Under the pieces are notes generated by a model. It saw only the letters and a list, made by a program, of their open reading frames with translations. It was not told the DNA's origin and made no database searches. A program made the translations under genes and the position numbers. A DNA stretch of 64,000 bases from NCBI GenBank assembly GCA_036785325.1, contig JAXIVH010000015.1, positions 152,501 to 216,500 on the forward strand, read 5' to 3'. The stretch's first letter is position 1; each line of letters starts with the position of its first letter. This DNA comes from Urophycis tenuis. Its lineage: Eukaryota > Chordata > Actinopteri > Gadiformes > Phycidae. This document shows positions 31,368 to 42,460 of this stretch, in pieces.

Positions 31368-34279
31368 TGGTAGTTTACTGCTTAGTAAATGCCACGTATG
31401 CGAACATCAATGTCACATACAGCCGCACCGAACTGCTTCGCATCGGCTCGGCGCAAGGCTGCGGTGTTGGAAGCCAAACACACACTGGGCATGACATTCC
31501 AGCGGAGCTCATCAGACCACCGGGGTCCCTGTGGATCACTCTTCCGACTGGCAGGCGGCGGAGGCGGCGTAGGGAGCGGAGGCAGAAGCGGGGCTGTCGA
31601 GCCGGAGTAAGAGCTAGGCTAAGCGGACAACCACACAAGCCTGCACTACCGAGCCTCTTCGTCACGAATGCAAGATCACTTACCAACAAGATCGAGGAGC
31701 TGGAACTTACCATATCTGTGCAGAAAAACCTCCAGGACTGCTGTGCTATGGCAATCACGGAGACGTGGCTCAACCCGACCATACCGGCTGAGGCTATCGA
31801 GCTAGCGGGCCGCACAGCGCACCGAGCCGACAGGACATCAGACTCCGGTAAGAGCAGAGGAGGGGGGCTCTGTGTTTATACGAACAATGACTGGTGCACA
31901 AACACTGTGACAACGGACACTTATTGTTCGCCAGACCTGGAGTATTTAACAGTAAGATGTCGCCCCTTCTATCTGCCGCGAGAGTTTACAGTCATCATAA
32001 TCACTCCTGTTTACATACCCCCTGATGCTAACACCACATCAGCTTTGGAACATTTGCTAACTGCCATTAGCAAACAACAACAGGACCACCCAGAGGGTGT
32101 TTATGTAATAGCAGGTGATTTCAACCAAGCCAAACTAAAGACTGTTCTCCCAAAATTCCACCAGCATGTACATTGCCCAACAAGAGGGAGGAACACACTC
32201 GACCATGTCTACACCAACATCAAGCATGGGTTTAAAGCATCACCTCTACCGCATCTGGGGCAGTCTGACCACATCTCACTGTTCCTGATCCCAGCATACA
32301 GACCACGCATCCGCACAAACAGACCCACTGCCCGAGTCGTACAAGTCTGGCCAGAGGGGGCTTCTGAGCAGATGCGAGACTGCTTCAATAACACAGATTG
32401 GACTGTATTTGAGGATGACAACATTGACACCTACACCTCCTCTGTACTGTTTTACATCAAATGCTGTATGGACCACATCACCACCACAAAACAGATCCGC
32501 GTGTTTCCTAACAACAAGCCGTGGATGACCAGGGAGGTCCGGCTCCTACTAAAAGCACGCAACACCGCCTTCCGATCTGGTGACATGCAGCAGTACAGAG
32601 CTGCCAGGGCTGACCTGAAGAGGGCTCTCAAGGCTGCCAAGGCAGCCTACAAGCAGAAAATCGAGGCCCTCTTCAACAGCTCAGATCCCCGCCAGGCATG
32701 GCAGGGGATACATCACATCACCAGGCAAAGCAACACCAGCAGCAACACCAGCGGAAGCGCTTCGGAGGCGGAGCGGTTGAACCAGTTCTTCGCCCGCTTT
32801 GAGGTGGAGGAAATGCCAACCACCAGCCCGAAGCCAGACACCAACAGCCAGCCCCTCGTCCTGCATTCTGCCGATGTCATCCGCACACTCCGCAGGATCA
32901 ACACACGGAAGGCGGCCGGCCCAGATGGTGTCCCAGGACGGGTCCTCAGAGACTGTGCTGAAGAGTTGGGGGAAGTACTTACAAATATATTCAACCTCTC
33001 TCTATCACAGTGCACTGTCCCCACCTGCCTGAAGACATTCACCATAGTACCAATTCCAAAACAGACTTCAATAACATCTCTCAATCACTACAGGCCTGTG
33101 GCGCTGACGCCGGTGATCATGAAGTGTTTTGAAAGACTGGTACTACAACACATCAAAACTGCCTTGCCATCCACCCTGGACTCCCACCAGTTTGCATATC
33201 GAACCAACAGGTCAACAGATGACGCCATTTCCATAGCTCTTCACACCACTCTGCACCACCTGGAGCGGCAGGGGACCTATGCACGCCTACTGTTTGTGGA
33301 CTACAGTTCTGCATTTAACACCATCCTCACCAGCAGACTGTTCTCCAAAATGTCCAACCTGGGTATTCAGCTTAACACCTGCCTCTGGATCAAGAGTTTC
33401 CTGACGAGCAGGCCACAGGCAGTAAGAATGGGACCACACCTCTCTCCCACTCTGACACTCAGCACAGGGGCCCCACAGGGCTGTGTGCTGAGTCCTTTCC
33501 TCTACTCCCTGTACACACACGACTGCACTCCAACACATAACACCAACACAATAGTCAAATTCGCAGATGACACGACCGTGGTGGGGCTGATCACCAAAGG
33601 TGATGAGTCTGCGTACAGAGATGAGGTGCAGAAGTTGACAGAGTGGTGCACAGAGAACAACCTGAGCCTCAACATCAAAAAAACGAAAGAACTGATAATT
33701 GACTTCAGGAAGAAACAGGATGAACATGCACCACTACACATCAACGGAGAGGAAGTGGAGAGAGTGTCAAGCTTCAGATTCTTGGGAACAAACATATCAG
33801 AAAATCTAACATGGACAATAAACACCACTGCAATAGCAAAGAAAGCACAACAACGGCTACACTTTCTTCGCAAACTGAAGCGAGTCAACCTCTCACAGCG
33901 GCACCTGACATCCTTCTACCGCTGCTCCATCGAAAGTGTACTGACTTATGGCATCCTGACATGGTACGGCAGCAGCTCCGCTGCAGATAGGAATTCACTG
34001 CAAAGAATCATAAAAACCGCCGAGAACATCATCCAACAACAGCTAACCACCCTGGACTCCATCTTCAACTCCCGGTGTTTGCAGAAAACATACAACATCC
34101 TGAAGGACTCATCCCACCCTGCTGGCCATCTGTTTGAACTGTTACCATCAGGAAAACGTTACAGGTCCATCAGAACACGCACCACAAGATTCACAAACAG
34201 TTTCTACCCCAAGGCCATCACCATACTCAACTCTGACCTGAAAACAAACCCAACCCTTACTGCACATCTGCCTCACTGA
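31368..34279 (+). CDS. LINE endonuclease-reverse transcriptase, open frame
   Basis: The frame is open from 31277, giving 1000 codons, but the first ~30 codons come from the hairpin and 5' leader. The ATG at 31368 (MVVYCLVNATYANINVTYSR) is the likelier start, because it aligns with the hydrophobic N-terminus of the copy at 14226. Domains: an Arg-rich stretch (GRRRRRRRERRQKR); an APE-type endonuclease with NARSLTNK, ITETWL, IAGDFNQ and GQSDHISL; a linker; and a reverse transcriptase with NTRKAAGPDGVPG, FVDYSSAFNT, STGAPQGCVLSP and the catalytic KFADDTTVVG near residue 765 of the open frame. There is no stop or frameshift and all catalytic motifs are present. Expression is not shown. Confidence 0.9.
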
Positions 34280-34484
34280 CTCACTAACAATGCTCTGCAC
34301 AGCACTTTATATTTTACAGCCTTATTGTTTTTAATGCATACATGGCATTGAGTGAATGGTATAATGTAGTCTATGACAAGGTGAATGTGACTGAATGGAT
34401 AAGTATACTATTTTAATTTTGTTTTTTTTGTTTTTTATTGAGCCCATCGTACGAGTGCACTGAAATTTCGTTGTATTGCTGTAC

Positions 34485-34500
34485 AATGACAATAAATCTC
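34485..34500 (+). terminator. 3' end signal of the LINE
   Basis: CAATGACAATAAATCT contains the AATAAA typical of the 3' end of these LINEs, just before the short tail repeats. Confidence 0.55.
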
Positions 34501-34518
34501 TCTTTATACTCTTTATAG

Positions 34519-35668
34519 TAGTCCATGGAGCTCTCCTTGCTTGTTAGTCCCAAAGCCTGACGGCACAGTCAGGTTTTGTACTGACTTTAGGCGCGTTAAC
34601 GCAGTAACTAAACCAGACAGTTATCCGTTACCTCGCATGGATGACTGCATTGACCGCCTTGGTATGGCCAATCACGTTAGCAAGTTAGATCTCCTCAAGG
34701 GATATTGGCAAGTTCCTCTAACCGGCCGTGGCAAAGAAATCTCGGCCTTCGTTATGCCAGACCACTTCCTGCAGTACCAGTGTATGGCCTTTGGTCTCCG
34801 AAACGCTCCTGCTACGTTTCAGCGGTTGATAAATAAGGTGTTGGATGGAGTTTCTAATTGTGAGGCATATCTGGATGATTTGATCGTGTACAGCGCCACC
34901 TGGCGGTCACACATGGAACACTTGTCTACTCTGTTTGACCGGCTGTCAAAAGCCAACCTGACTGTTAATTTGGCAAAATGCGCTTTTGGTCAGGCAACGG
35001 TGGTGTACCTCGGAAAGGTTGTTGGGCGTGGGGAAGTTCGTCCGGTCCACTCCAAAGTGGAAGCAATTCTGAATTTTCCTGCTCCAAGTTCCAGACGTGA
35101 ATTGCGCGGGTTTCTCGGAATGGTGGGGTACTATAGGTCCTTCTGTAGAAACTTCTCAACAGTCGCTGCCCCTCTTACTGACATGCTTAGTACCAAGCGC
35201 GTGTTTAAGTGGGGAGATGCCTGTCAGACAGCGTTTGAATGCGTTAAAGCGCTGCTCACTACTGCTCCCGTTTTGGGTGCTCCAAACTTTAGCCTACCTT
35301 TCTCCATTGCAGTTGACGCAAGTGACTTGGGCGCAGGGGCGGTCTTGTTCCAGAAGGGTACCGATGGTCTAGACCACCCAGTTGGATTTTTCTTGTGAAA
35401 ATTCAATCACTACCAACGCGCTTATTCCACCATCGAAAAAGAAGCGCTTGCGCTCGTGCTGGTGCTCCACCACTTTGAAGTCTATGTAGGTGGAGCGGCG
35501 ACTGTAACTGTGTTTACTGACCACAATCCGCTAACCTGTCTTCATTGCATGTGTAACAGCAACCAACAGTTAATGCGTTGGAGCCTTGTCCTTCAAGGTT
35601 ATAATATAAACATCAAGCACATCAGCGGTCGTGATAATGTTGTTGCCGACGCTTTGTCCCGTGCGTAA
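34519..35668 (+). pseudogene. G1 reverse transcriptase and RNase H
   Basis: The frame resumes after the LINE: PCLLVPKPDGTVRFCTDFRR, LPRMDDCIDRLG, LLKGYWQVPL, FGLRNAPATFQRL and the catalytic EAYLDDLIVYS. RNase H follows (AVDASDLGAGAVLF, a TGA at 35396-35398, then EKEALALV, FTDHNPLTCL, DNVVADALSRA). It ends with TAA at 35666-35668, as gag-pol of this group does. The stop at 35396 lies in a TTGTG context, compatible with decay of CpG sites. Sequence after 35693 is not G1. Confidence 0.9.
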
Positions 35669-35693
35669 ACACTGTTGCAAATAAGTTGTCGGG

Positions 35694-35750
35694 TAGTGGT
35701 AACGGTTTGGATGTATCTAGTGACTAGATACATCCAAACCGTTACCACTA
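35694..35750. repeat. Perfect 28-bp hairpin at the G1/H boundary
   Basis: The left arm at 35694-35721 (TAGTGGTAACGGTTTGGATG...) and the right arm at 35723-35750 are exact reverse complements with a single G between them. The hairpin lies just where G1 ends and element H begins. Confidence 0.95.
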
Positions 35751-36058
35751 GATCCAACTCCTCATCATCAAGTCTCCCCGGGCTCCTCTCATCCTTGGCA
35801 GGCCCTGGCTTGAGCTCCACGTCCCACACCTCAACTTCGGCCAGGCACAGGTTCTCAGCTGGAGCACCGCCTGCCACGCTCGCTGTCTCCGCACCGCCCG
35901 GTCTTCCCGGCATCCTGACCGTCCTCCACCAGAACCACCTAACCTGTCCTTGGTCCCCACCATCTACCATGACCTTGGTGAGGCCTTCAGCAAGGAACGG
36001 GCCAGAACACTGCCCCCCCACCGGCCCTACGACTGTGCCATCGAGCTCCTCCCCGGTG
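35751..36058 (+). pseudogene. Element H protease end and start of reverse transcriptase
   Basis: The plus frame reads a retropepsin C-terminus (APLILGRPWLELHVPHLNF), the protease-RT linker (LSWSTACHARCL) and the first reverse transcriptase residues (YHDLGEAFSKERARTLPPHR, CAIELLPG). This is the standard Ty3/gypsy order (protease then RT). It is cut at 36058 by the Gmr1-like insertion and continues in frame at 42461. Gag and the front of the protease are missing, lost at the hairpin. Confidence 0.85.
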
Positions 36059-36444
36059 TGTTATGATCCGGCTCATAGATCACACAAAACTAAGGAAGCA
36101 TGTAGGGAGTTAAATGAAAAAGTATAATTTATTTTAACAACATGAATCCAAAAGGAAACAATATAACCAAATCTTTACTAAACTAAACCAAAGGAGCTGA
36201 CACAAAACATACTACTAGGTCAACTTAACATAATAGAACTAAACCCAGAGAACCCAAACCAAGGTGATCAGCTCCTCCATGTTGCCAAGGGAAAATGAGA
36301 GAGCAAACCCCTCAGGAGGGCGGGTTTTAAAGGCCTGGAGACAGTGGCCAGCTGCCTCCAATCGGATCCAATCCAGCACCCTGCAACAAACAATCAAACA
36401 AGCAAACACACACACACACCCGGGTGGGGCCTGGGGCCGTCACA
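36059..36444 (-). repeat. Gmr1-like 3' LTR
   Basis: 386 bp, TGTTATGATCC to GGCCGTCACA. On minus it holds GATTGG boxes, a TTTAAAACC TATA-like stretch near 36330 and ATAAATTATAC near 36128. A run of nine C at 36445-36453 (G run on minus) is the polypurine tract. Confidence 0.94.
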
Positions 36445-36460
36445 CCCCCCCCCATAAAGA
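36445..36460 (-). promoter_or_regulatory. Polypurine tract of the Gmr1-like element
   Basis: On minus the sequence reads TTTATGGGGGGGGG directly before the 3' LTR. Such a tract primes plus-strand DNA synthesis. Confidence 0.7.
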
Positions 36461-36718
36461 CAGGGTCCCAACCCTGACCTGCTACAACCTGTAAACAACA
36501 ATTTGCACAACTACATAATTTTTTACTAATAATCTTTACCCATACCAATGCATATATTTGAAATAACAATCACAAAAATTACATTTTTCCAAAATACAGA
36601 TTCACCTTAACACTTTTTCACTTATCCACTATCATGTAGTTTCTATCCCATCTCAGCTACTGGTACCTTGAAGCAAATTTAAGAGAAAGACAGAAACATT
36701 CACAATGAAGACATGAAA

Positions 36719-39700
36719 CTACTGGCATGGGGCTCTCGACAGGGCATCTGCCACTATGTTATCTTTTCCTTTAATGTGTTTTATCTCTAACGAATGAGAC
36801 TGCAGAAACAGAGACCATCTTACAAGCCTTTGATTTGGACAGCGAAGTGAATTTAAGAATGTTAACGGATTGTGATCTGTATAAACCACCACCGGCCCTG
36901 AACCCACATATACTTCAAATTGTTGTAATGACCAAATCAAAGCTAAAGCTTCTTTTTCGACAACTGAATAGTTTAATTGATGTTTGTTAAACTTCCTTGA
37001 GAAAAAGCTCACGGGTCTATCAACACCAAAACCATCCACCTGCAGCAATACCCCACCTGCGCCCACATTACTAGCATCAACCTGGATCTTAAAGGCTTTC
37101 TGCATGCAAGGGGCAGCCAGGACCGGAGCATCACAGAGGATCGTCTTAACATTTTCAAAAGCCTTTTGACATGAAGGAGACCAGATGTATTTTACATTTA
37201 TTTTCAGCAAATCTGTCAAGGGTGCAACTACAGTGGAAAAATTTCTACAGAAGCCCCGGTAGAATCCAACCAAACCCAGAAATCTCATCAGCTCTTTTTT
37301 TGTAGCGGGTGGCGGATACTGTTCAATTGCCTGCACTTTCGCCTGCAGGGGACGCACTTCTCCATGCCCAACCTGCCGACCCAGGTACGTCACTGTCGCC
37401 CGAGCGAACTCACACTTCGCCAAGTTAACAGTGAGACATGCCTCAGCCAGACGGTCGAATAACAGTTTCACACGCTTCAGGTGGTCAGACCAAGTATCGG
37501 AACAAACAACAACGTCGTCTAAATATACTGCACAACCCTCCAAATTACCAACAACTCGGTTCATCAAACGTTGGAAAGTTGCCGGCGCATTGCGCAAACC
37601 AAAAGGCATGACAGAATACGAGTACAGTCCACTTGGCGTAATAAACGCTGCTATTTCTCGTGCTCTTTTAGACAAAGGAACCTGCCAATAACCTTTCAAT
37701 AGGTCGAATTTACTGATGAACTTGGCAGCACCAACCTGGTCAATACAATCATCCATGCGCGGCAACGGGTAGGAATCGGGCTTCGTAACGCTGTTTACTT
37801 TTCTGAAATCAGAACAAAACCGAGGAGTGTTGTCGGATTTTGGCACAAGCAAGCATGGCGATGCCCAGCTAGATGATGATGGTTCAGCGATGCCATTTTT
37901 CAACATGTACTCTACCTCAGTGTCCAAGAACTTACGCCTCTCTGGGCTGACACGGTAAAAACGCTGTTTTATTGGCTTCGCGTCACCCACATCAATGTCA
38001 TGTTCCAGCAAGTGAGTTCGAGACGGCACATCCCCAAACAAACTCGGATACCCACGAATCAGATCTACTAAGTCAGTGCGCCATGACTCAGACAAATGAC
38101 CAACAACACCATCCAAATTAGCCAGTACCTCAGAATTTTTCAGCCTACCTGTTAACAACGCCGAATCATGATTTGGCAAACCATCCTCACACAATGCTTC
38201 ACCAGACGTTGGGAGTGTGTTACTAACACACACTGGATGCACAACATCCAACGGCACACTTTGCTGCTGAGACGCACGGGAATGGTATGGCTTTAACAAA
38301 TTTATGTGACAGAGTTGGTGATGCTTTCGACGGTCAGGAGTGGCAATGAGGTAATTTTGTTCTGAGAGTTGTTTCACTACAGTGTATGGACCCATGAACT
38401 TAGCCTGAAACGGTGAAGTAACAATAGGCAACAAAGCCAACACCTGGTCACCAGGAATGAAAACACGCCGCTCAGCCCGTCGATCGTACAGACGTTTCAT
38501 TTTGGCTTGTGCTGAAGTCAGTTTTTCTCTTGCCAACTCCATGGCAGAGTACAAACGTTGTCTAAATCCATTTACAAAGTCAATAACATTTTTCGGTGGC
38601 TCAGACTCCCTCCAGTCATTTTGCAGAGCAGCCAATGGCCCTCGCACAGTATGACCAAAAACTAATTCATTCGGACTAAATCCAGTACTTTCCTGTGTTA
38701 CCTCTCGCGCAGACAGCAGTAACCACGGTAAACCCTCCTCCCAATCAGCGTCCATTTGAACGCAGTAAGCACGCAACAAGGATTTTAACGTCTGATGGAA
38801 CCGCTCTAGCGCACCTTGGCTCTGAGCATGATACGCCGAGGACTGGTTATGTTTCACCTGTAGCTGTGCAAGAACTTGCGCAAACAAACGAGAGGAAAAA
38901 TTGGAGCCTTGGTCACTCTGAATAGTTTTTGGGATACCAAAGATGGAAACAAATTGACTGAGAGCACGCACCACAGCTTTTGCTGTCAGCGTCCGCAGAG
39001 GATACGCAGCAGGATACCTGGTACTCTGACACATTACTGTTAACAGATACACGGCACCTGACTTTGAACGAGGAAGAGGACCTACACAGTCAATGATAAG
39101 ATGTTCAAACGGCTGGCTAACAGCTGGAATGGGACGTAGAGGAGCCACCTTTATTGTTTGATTTGGTTTGCCTGTTAACTGGCATGTATGGCAGGTTTTA
39201 ATGTAGGCAGCAACACTTTTCTTAAGGCGAGGCCAAAAGAAATGTCTGAGCACACGATTATACGTTTTTCCCACACCCATATGTCCCGAGTCATCATGAG
39301 AGAGACGCAACACCAACTCATGAAATTTAACAGGCATCACAATCTGATAAATCGGGTCACCAATACAACCCTCGCCATGTGGCACCCACTTCCTTACCAG
39401 CAGCTCATTTTGAATGAGATATCCATGTGCCTGATTTTTTACCTCATCTGCTGGAAGAACAGACTGGAACAGTTCTTTTAGCGTGGGATCGGCTCTTTGC
39501 TCATTCACCAATTCACTGTGAGAGACAGACAGGGGAAGGTTAGACAGGGACAATGCACACAACTCTGGATCCCCATTTTCATTTTTTACGTGCTCTGAAG
39601 AAGCGTCACGCCTGGCCACGGCACGCGTCACAGCGCACGCCGTGAACACCTCAGGAAACTGTTTTTCATTTTCATCTGGACCATGACTGCCTCGCGGCAC

Positions 39701-41389
39701 CGGCACAATCACTGGACGCGCTGGCTGATCAGCCCAGACACGGTCTCCAGCCACATCATTCCCCAGAATCACAGTAATACCTTCAACAGGCAACTCAGGA
39801 CGGACCCCCATTGTGATTTCCCCATCAAACAACTTACAACGCAACATAAGTTTATGTACAGGCACCGGAAAAATAGACATGCCCATGCCTAACACAGGTA
39901 TGAAGCTTCCTGTGTCGGACGCTTCCGAAAAGGGCAAAGTGGAACCAAGCACAAATGAATCAAACGCCCCTGTGTCACGCAATATCACCACCGGCACCTT
40001 CTCCTCGCTACCAATCAGAGACACATGTCCCTCTGAAATGAATGGCAGATATGAACTCAAATCCGGCTTCGTCAAAACAACAGACGGCAACTCGTTACCC
40101 GGCTGGTCAGCCACCACTGTGCTGGAAACGGGTGCAGCTAACGCAACTGGTTTAACGTGTTCCCCGTAACGCGAGAGCTGTGATTTACGCGCAGCGCAGT
40201 CCCTTTTCCAGTGACCCCTTTTACTACAGAAATGACAAACATCCTCAGACTCACGGACACTACGATCACCCCTCTGCCTCGGACCAAAACTTCCACCAGG
40301 ACGCCCAGAGAACTGCAGCCCACCAACAAGGTCATTCCCCCTGCCAGCGCCAAACGCAGTACGCGGACTTCCACCGACGTTGTGGGTCAACAAATAATCA
40401 TCCGCTAACGCAGCAGCCTCTGCAGCCGTTTTCACTTTCCGTTCACTTAAGTACATTGCAACTCGCTCCGGAACCGAATTTTTAAACTGTTCAAGCACCA
40501 TCAAGTTACACAAACCATCAAAGTCTTTTACCTCAGCTGCTGAACACCAGCGGTTGAAGTGAGTTAACAAATCACGGGCAAACTCTAAGCATGATTTGTC
40601 CCCCCTTTTCCAGCTCCTAAATCGCTGTCGATAAGCCTCGGGGACCATTTCATAAATTTTCAAAACTGCCGTTTTAACCTTCACATAATTACCGCTATCC
40701 TCTGTTGACAATGAGGAAAAAGCCTCCTGCGCGCGTCCCGTTAATACGCACTGCAGCAAGACCGTGCGGTCTGCATCATCCCAGCCTCGTGCATCTGCAA
40801 CTCGCTCAAACAACGTGAAAAAAATTTCAACCTCCCTCTCATTAAATCTCGGTACCAACCGTAAACTACTCACAATGTCCCGCGAGTGATCACCAATCCG
40901 AGTCGACTCATTTATTGACCCATCAGACAATTTTCCCTCCTTAAGCAAATTCAACTTCACAGCTTCCAAATCAAGTTTAGCTTTTTCTGTTTGCTGCCGT
41001 ATTTGTTCCACAGCCACCGCTTTATCAAACTCTGCTCTCTGTCGCAATTTTTCCAATTCCAACTCTTTTCCCGTCTCTAGTTGAATCCGCAATCTCAGCA
41101 ATTCCTTCTGCTGCTCAAAACTCAAGGCCAGCTCAGGGCCAGGCTCCGCGAGTGCGCCCTGCAACCCATCCGCCCCAGCCAGATTAATTACACCCGGTGA
41201 TTCCTGCAATGGTTTAAGAACATTTAACTCATACAAATTTGCTTTAATAATAGCCCGAACATTATCTTTTAATCTTTTGTCGCCTACCGATATTACAAAA
41301 TGCTCGGCTATTTTCAACAGCTGATCTCTGTTACATTGATCCAATAACGCCTCCGACGGAGCGCGCACAAAATCTTCCACTGATGACAT
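36719..41389 (-). CDS. Gmr1-like gag-pol polyprotein (gag-PR-IN-RT-RH)
   Basis: One open frame of 1556 codons. Gag: a Glu/Lys-rich coiled coil (about 90-150), LTGRAQEAFSSL, VPEAYRQRFRSW, and a CCHC knuckle CHFCSKRGHWKRDC (about 385-398). Protease: DTG near 472. Integrase: an HHCC zinc site (about 697-736) and catalytic D near 767 (IIDCVG), D near 827 (QSDQGSNF) and E near 862 (GALERFHQ). After a ~150-residue linker come reverse transcriptase, with YLDD near 1289, and RNase H with VDASNVGAGG, EKEAL and YTDHNP. Integrase lies before reverse transcriptase, the copia-like order that defines Gmr1-type gypsy elements of deuterostomes. All catalytic motifs are intact. How gag is made in excess of pol is unclear, since there is no internal stop or frameshift. 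Confidence 0.95.
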   Translation of the reverse strand: MSSVEDFVRAPSEALLDQCNRDQLLKIAEHFVISVGDKRLKDNVRAIIKANLYELNVLKPLQESPGVINLAGADGLQGALAEPGPELALSFEQQKELLRLRIQLETGKELELEKLRQRAEFDKAVAVEQIRQQTEKAKLDLEAVKLNLLKEGKLSDGSINESTRIGDHSRDIVSSLRLVPRFNEREVEIFFTLFERVADARGWDDADRTVLLQCVLTGRAQEAFSSLSTEDSGNYVKVKTAVLKIYEMVPEAYRQRFRSWKRGDKSCLEFARDLLTHFNRWCSAAEVKDFDGLCNLMVLEQFKNSVPERVAMYLSERKVKTAAEAAALADDYLLTHNVGGSPRTAFGAGRGNDLVGGLQFSGRPGGSFGPRQRGDRSVRESEDVCHFCSKRGHWKRDCAARKSQLSRYGEHVKPVALAAPVSSTVVADQPGNELPSVVLTKPDLSSYLPFISEGHVSLIGSEEKVPVVILRDTGAFDSFVLGSTLPFSEASDTGSFIPVLGMGMSIFPVPVHKLMLRCKLFDGEITMGVRPELPVEGITVILGNDVAGDRVWADQPARPVIVPVPRGSHGPDENEKQFPEVFTACAVTRAVARRDASSEHVKNENGDPELCALSLSNLPLSVSHSELVNEQRADPTLKELFQSVLPADEVKNQAHGYLIQNELLVRKWVPHGEGCIGDPIYQIVMPVKFHELVLRLSHDDSGHMGVGKTYNRVLRHFFWPRLKKSVAAYIKTCHTCQLTGKPNQTIKVAPLRPIPAVSQPFEHLIIDCVGPLPRSKSGAVYLLTVMCQSTRYPAAYPLRTLTAKAVVRALSQFVSIFGIPKTIQSDQGSNFSSRLFAQVLAQLQVKHNQSSAYHAQSQGALERFHQTLKSLLRAYCVQMDADWEEGLPWLLLSAREVTQESTGFSPNELVFGHTVRGPLAALQNDWRESEPPKNVIDFVNGFRQRLYSAMELAREKLTSAQAKMKRLYDRRAERRVFIPGDQVLALLPIVTSPFQAKFMGPYTVVKQLSEQNYLIATPDRRKHHQLCHINLLKPYHSRASQQQSVPLDVVHPVCVSNTLPTSGEALCEDGLPNHDSALLTGRLKNSEVLANLDGVVGHLSESWRTDLVDLIRGYPSLFGDVPSRTHLLEHDIDVGDAKPIKQRFYRVSPERRKFLDTEVEYMLKNGIAEPSSSSWASPCLLVPKSDNTPRFCSDFRKVNSVTKPDSYPLPRMDDCIDQVGAAKFISKFDLLKGYWQVPLSKRAREIAAFITPSGLYSYSVMPFGLRNAPATFQRLMNRVVGNLEGCAVYLDDVVVCSDTWSDHLKRVKLLFDRLAEACLTVNLAKCEFARATVTYLGRQVGHGEVRPLQAKVQAIEQYPPPATKKELMRFLGLVGFYRGFCRNFSTVVAPLTDLLKINVKYIWSPSCQKAFENVKTILCDAPVLAAPCMQKAFKIQVDASNVGAGGVLLQVDGFGVDRPVSFFSRKFNKHQLNYSVVEKEALALIWSLQQFEVYVGSGPVVVYTDHNPLTFLNSLRCPNQRLVRWSLFLQSHSLEIKHIKGKDNIVADALSRAPCQ

Positions 41390-42055
41390 GATTTAACCAC
41401 ACCAGACAGTCTCCGGTAACAACAAAAAGCACAACACTGACCCCACTCATGCGCAACCGAGGCTACAAAACCTCATAAAGTCGAGCGTCCCCTCTAACTG
41501 CCTAACCCGATCTACCTAACTCAACCCTAGTCTTCAGGGGGTACTCACGGCGGGTATTTACGCACTAAAAACCAGTAGTGTGGACAAAGGCGACCAGCAC
41601 GCTGGCAACCCCACCAACACTACGGACGTGCTCCCGAGACAACCGCTCCAACCACTTTCACCCCACACTACATGTACTGCACACGAATCCCAAAGAGGAA
41701 CCGCGCTATGCCTACAGGGGAGTCATCTCAACAGGTGCATTATGCGCATAACAAACGGTCAGTGCCCACTTCTCCCTGTCCCGCGACTGTCTCACAAAAT
41801 CGATAACGGCAAAATCTGCACTACATCCTTTAATTCCCTGGACTACATAACCAAGAAAAATAATTAACCACATTCCAAATCCCAACATAAGCTTCCTAAC
41901 CTAGACGCTGAAAAGGGAATCCCAAGGATGACGTCACTCCCTGGGGAAACCCATCAGTCCCGCCACTTCCCTGCCGGCACAAAGGAAACGCGCGAACCCA
42001 CAACAAAGCGCCACCACAAACAAACAACAACCACTTACAACCTATTCTCTTTTTA
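41390..42055 (-). other. Leader of the Gmr1-like element
   Basis: 666 bp between the primer-binding site and the gag ATG. No gene. It would hold the packaging signal if the family uses one, but nothing specific can be identified. Confidence 0.6.
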
Positions 42056-42067
42056 GACGAGCCCCCA
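42056..42067 (-). promoter_or_regulatory. Primer-binding site (tRNA-Pro type, short match)
   Basis: On minus TGGGGGCTCGTC follows the 5' LTR after AAT. It matches the first 12 bases of the 18-base tRNA-Pro site present in G1 and then diverges (TAAAAAG). Confidence 0.75.
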
Positions 42068-42070
42068 ATT

Positions 42071-42456
42071 TGTTATGATCCGGCTCATAGATCACACAAA
42101 ACTAAGGAAGCATGTAGGGAGTTAAATGAAAAAGTATAATTTATTTTAACAACATGAATCCAAAAGGAAACAATATAACCAAATCTTTACTAAACTAAAC
42201 CAAAGGAGCTGACACAAAACATACTACTAGGTCAACTTAACATAATAGAACTAAACCCAGAGAACCCAAACCAAGGTGATCAGCTCCTCCATGTTGCCAA
42301 GGGAAAATGAGAGAGCAAACCCCTCAGGAGGGCGGGTTTTAAAGGCCTGGAGACAGTGGCCAGCTGCCTCCAATCGGATCCAATCCAGCACCCTGCAACA
42401 AACAATCAAACAAGCAAACACACACACACACCCGGGTGGGGCCTGGGGCCGTCACA
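42071..42456 (-). repeat. Gmr1-like 5' LTR
   Basis: 386 bp, apparently identical to 36059-36444 base for base. Confidence 0.95.
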
Positions 42457-42460
42457 GGTG

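Larger units (their letters stand above)
31305..34518 (+). mobile_element. Rex1/L2-type LINE with an intact frame
   Basis: About 3.2 kb inserted in the G1 reverse transcriptase. The 5' junction carries the 20-bp inverted copy of the target. The 3' UTR (34280-34518) ends TGACAATAAATCTCTCTTTA with short CTTTATA-type repeats, after which the G1 frame resumes at AGTCCATGGAG. No clear target duplication was found. It is a relative of the split LINE at 9147-14218. Confidence 0.85.
36059..42456 (-). mobile_element. Complete Gmr1-like Ty3/gypsy retrotransposon
   Basis: A 6398-bp element, coding on minus. The LTRs at 36059-36444 and 42071-42456 are 386 bp each and appear identical throughout, so the insertion is very recent. 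It is flanked by GGTG (36055-36058, 42457-42460). The element includes a primer-binding site, a leader (41390-42055), one gag-pol frame and a 3' UTR (36445-36718). It interrupts element H, whose frame is exactly restored across the duplication. All parts needed for an autonomous copy are visible, though activity is not shown. Confidence 0.96.

Noticed and set aside
35675..36127. 150-codon plus frame over the G1/H boundary
   Set aside because: It reads the hairpin and an out-of-frame part of H; the protease/RT frame of H is the supported one.
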